Assembly: GCF_021234875.1 (NCBI RefSeq)
Contig: NZ_JAJQVM010000032.1
Location: 1-62,670 of the forward strand
Length of the DNA: 62,670 bases
Direction: 5' to 3'
Source: Marinibactrum halimedae
Lineage (GTDB): Bacteria; Pseudomonadota; Gammaproteobacteria; Pseudomonadales; Cellvibrionaceae
Part shown: in pieces, positions 61,698 through 62,670 of the stretch
Layout of the letters: each line of letters opens with the position of its first letter
Position numbering within the stretch: the stretch's first letter is position 1
Notes under the pieces: model-generated
Seen by the model: only the letters and a program-made list of their open reading frames with translations
What the model was told of the DNA's origin: nothing
Databases searched by the model: none
Made by a program: the position numbers and the translations under genes

Positions 61698-62345
61698 GTG
61701 AGTAAGGCCATGAGTGCATTTGATAAATCGATTCTTCCATCATCAGATCAGGCGTTATCTGGTCGTGATGTAGCAGTGGCAGTTGCGGAGCAACATGTGG
61801 TGCTTGGTTCCTCTATGAAAGACTTTCAACCACCGGTTGAAGTCATTTATTTAGGGTTAGGTTGTTTTTGGGGAGCTGAACGCAAGTTTTGGCAAACAGG
61901 CGAGGTGGTCTCTACCGCCGTAGGTTACGGTGGTGGGTTAACACCGAACCCAACTTATGAGGAAGTGTGTACCGGAGGCACGGGGCATACAGAATTAGTG
62001 TTGGTTGCCTACGACCCATCACAAACTTCATTGGAGTCACTCTTGAAGGTATTTTGGGAGTCTCATGACCCAACTCAGGGTATGCGCCAGGGTAATGATC
62101 GTGGCACCCAATATCGATCTGCTATTTATTGCACGACCTCGGCACAACTTGCTACTGCAAAAGCTTCAAAAGACGCATTTCAAACCGCGTTATCCGACGC
62201 AGGATTTGGCGACATCACGACAGAAATTACATCGTTTTCGAATTTTTATTACGCCGAAGATTACCATCAGCAATATTTGCACAAAAACCCAAATGGGTAT
62301 TGTGGTATTGGGGGTTGTGCGGTGGATTTTTCGATGCCAGTGTAA
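61698..62345 (+). CDS. msrA: Peptide-methionine (S)-S-oxide reductase MsrA
   Basis: 215 residues. The MsrA signature [13 protein letters not shown] (catalytic Cys in GCFWG) is at about 53-66, followed by [24 protein letters not shown], the [23 protein letters not shown] block and [12 protein letters not shown], which supplies a resolving cysteine pair at the C-terminus. The enzyme reduces methionine S-sulfoxide in proteins with thioredoxin. Start: GTG at 61698 or ATG at 61710 (4 residues shorter); neither has an ideal ribosome binding site. The N-terminal 45 residues are an extension before the core. Confidence 0.93.
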   Translation: MSKAMSAFDKSILPSSDQALSGRDVAVAVAEQHVVLGSSMKDFQPPVEVIYLGLGCFWGAERKFWQTGEVVSTAVGYGGGLTPNPTYEEVCTGGTGHTELVLVAYDPSQTSLESLLKVFWESHDPTQGMRQGNDRGTQYRSAIYCTTSAQLATAKASKDAFQTALSDAGFGDITTEITSFSNFYYAEDYHQQYLHKNPNGYCGIGGCAVDFSMPV

Positions 62346-62435
62346 GCCTAATTTTGATGCATGGCCGTGAGTGGTTGCTACGTAGTGGTTGTTACTAAAG
62401 GGTGCATAACTTAGCCAACACTGTATAATACAGTC

Positions 62436-62670
62436 ATGAAAAATGATGGCAGAAAATTAAGTCACGATACGCTCGAAGAAATTCGCATTCGTGCAGTACA
62501 ACAAGTGGAAGCTGGCGAAAGTCCTGAAGTCGTAATCAAAGCGCTCGGCTTTAATCGCAGCCAAATTTATCGATGGTTGGCCCTTTATCGTGAAGGGGGC
62601 TATGAGGCATTGAAAAAAAGCGTAGCCAAAGGTCGAGAACCCAAGCTATCTGACCAGCAACTTCAAAAGC
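62436..62670 (+). CDS. IS630-family-type transposase, N-terminal HTH, cut by window edge
   Basis: 78 residues are visible, starting MKNDGRKLSHDTLEEIRIRA and continuing VKALGFNRSQIYRWLALYREGG-like sequence (seen as IKALGFNRSQIYRWLALYRE). This winged HTH pair is the DNA-binding start of IS630-type DDE transposases. TATAAT at 62424-62429 could be its -10 box. The catalytic part lies outside the window, so completeness and the insertion's borders are unknown. Confidence 0.75.
   Translation, partial: MKNDGRKLSHDTLEEIRIRAVQQVEAGESPEVVIKALGFNRSQIYRWLALYREGGYEALKKSVAKGREPKLSDQQLQK

Noticed and set aside
1-62670. CRISPR arrays, tRNA or rRNA genes
   Set aside because: I looked for regularly spaced 25-40 bp repeats and for tRNA-like cloverleaf ends (TTCGAATC-type T-loops with CCA) and found none; the only tandem repeats have units of 30 bp or less without spacers.

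Overview
The window looks like chromosome from a free-living, probably marine or aquatic, gammaproteobacterium. This rests on the housekeeping genes (ergothioneine synthesis EgtB/EgtD, Ppx/GppA, MsrA, an MscS channel, a Zur-box-preceded DksA2-type protein, a YafO-type toxin), whose sequences look gammaproteobacterial. I cannot name a genus. Transposase genes run off both ends: an IS256-family gene on the left and an IS630-type gene on the right.

Left flank (1-16.4 kb, fairly AT-rich): a truncated S9-type peptidase beside the IS256 end, small secreted or cytosolic unknowns, an MscS channel, a DUF3806 protein, a hexapeptide acyltransferase, then a rightward block with egtB-egtD, an RluA-like pseudouridine synthase, an alpha/beta hydrolase peptidase, an unknown protein and a spermidine-synthase-like methyltransferase. 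After these come small accessory genes: a secreted leucine-rich-repeat protein, a GNAT acetyltransferase, a DUF427 protein and a YafN/YafO-like toxin-antitoxin operon with an extra 59-residue reading frame between its two genes.

Centre (16.4-54.5 kb, minus strand, clearly more GC-rich): one long gene train encoding a phage-tail-like extracellular contractile injection system (eCIS, Afp/PVC-like). In transcription order it holds a DUF4255 (Afp16-like) protein, an unknown, the sheath, the tube, a second sheath-like protein, a second tube protein, an Afp7-like adaptor, a 55-aa DUF5908-like protein, the spike split into gpD-like and gpV-like genes, a membrane-anchored unknown, gp25, baseplate J, a TIGR02242-like tail protein, three consecutive proteins sharing an N-terminal motif, a 596-aa unknown, the AAA+ ATPase and a 331-aa unknown. 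It ends with a 3005-residue protein with an annexin-like repeat, a hydrophobic core and a C-terminal WHH-type HNH nuclease motif, followed by a small gene in the position of an immunity gene. No separate PAAR tip, tail fibre or classical tape measure protein is recognisable. The best reading is an eCIS that carries or releases a giant polymorphic toxin, with self-protection encoded next to it.

Right flank (54.5-62.7 kb): a secreted protein divergent from the eCIS operon, dksA2 behind a near-perfect Zur box, a secreted unknown, a membrane J-domain protein, an XRE regulator, ppx, a class I methyltransferase and msrA.

A recurring oddity is short tandem repeats (7-17 bp units, sometimes longer) at gene boundaries and inside linker-coding segments throughout the window, mainly at the 3' ends of eCIS genes.
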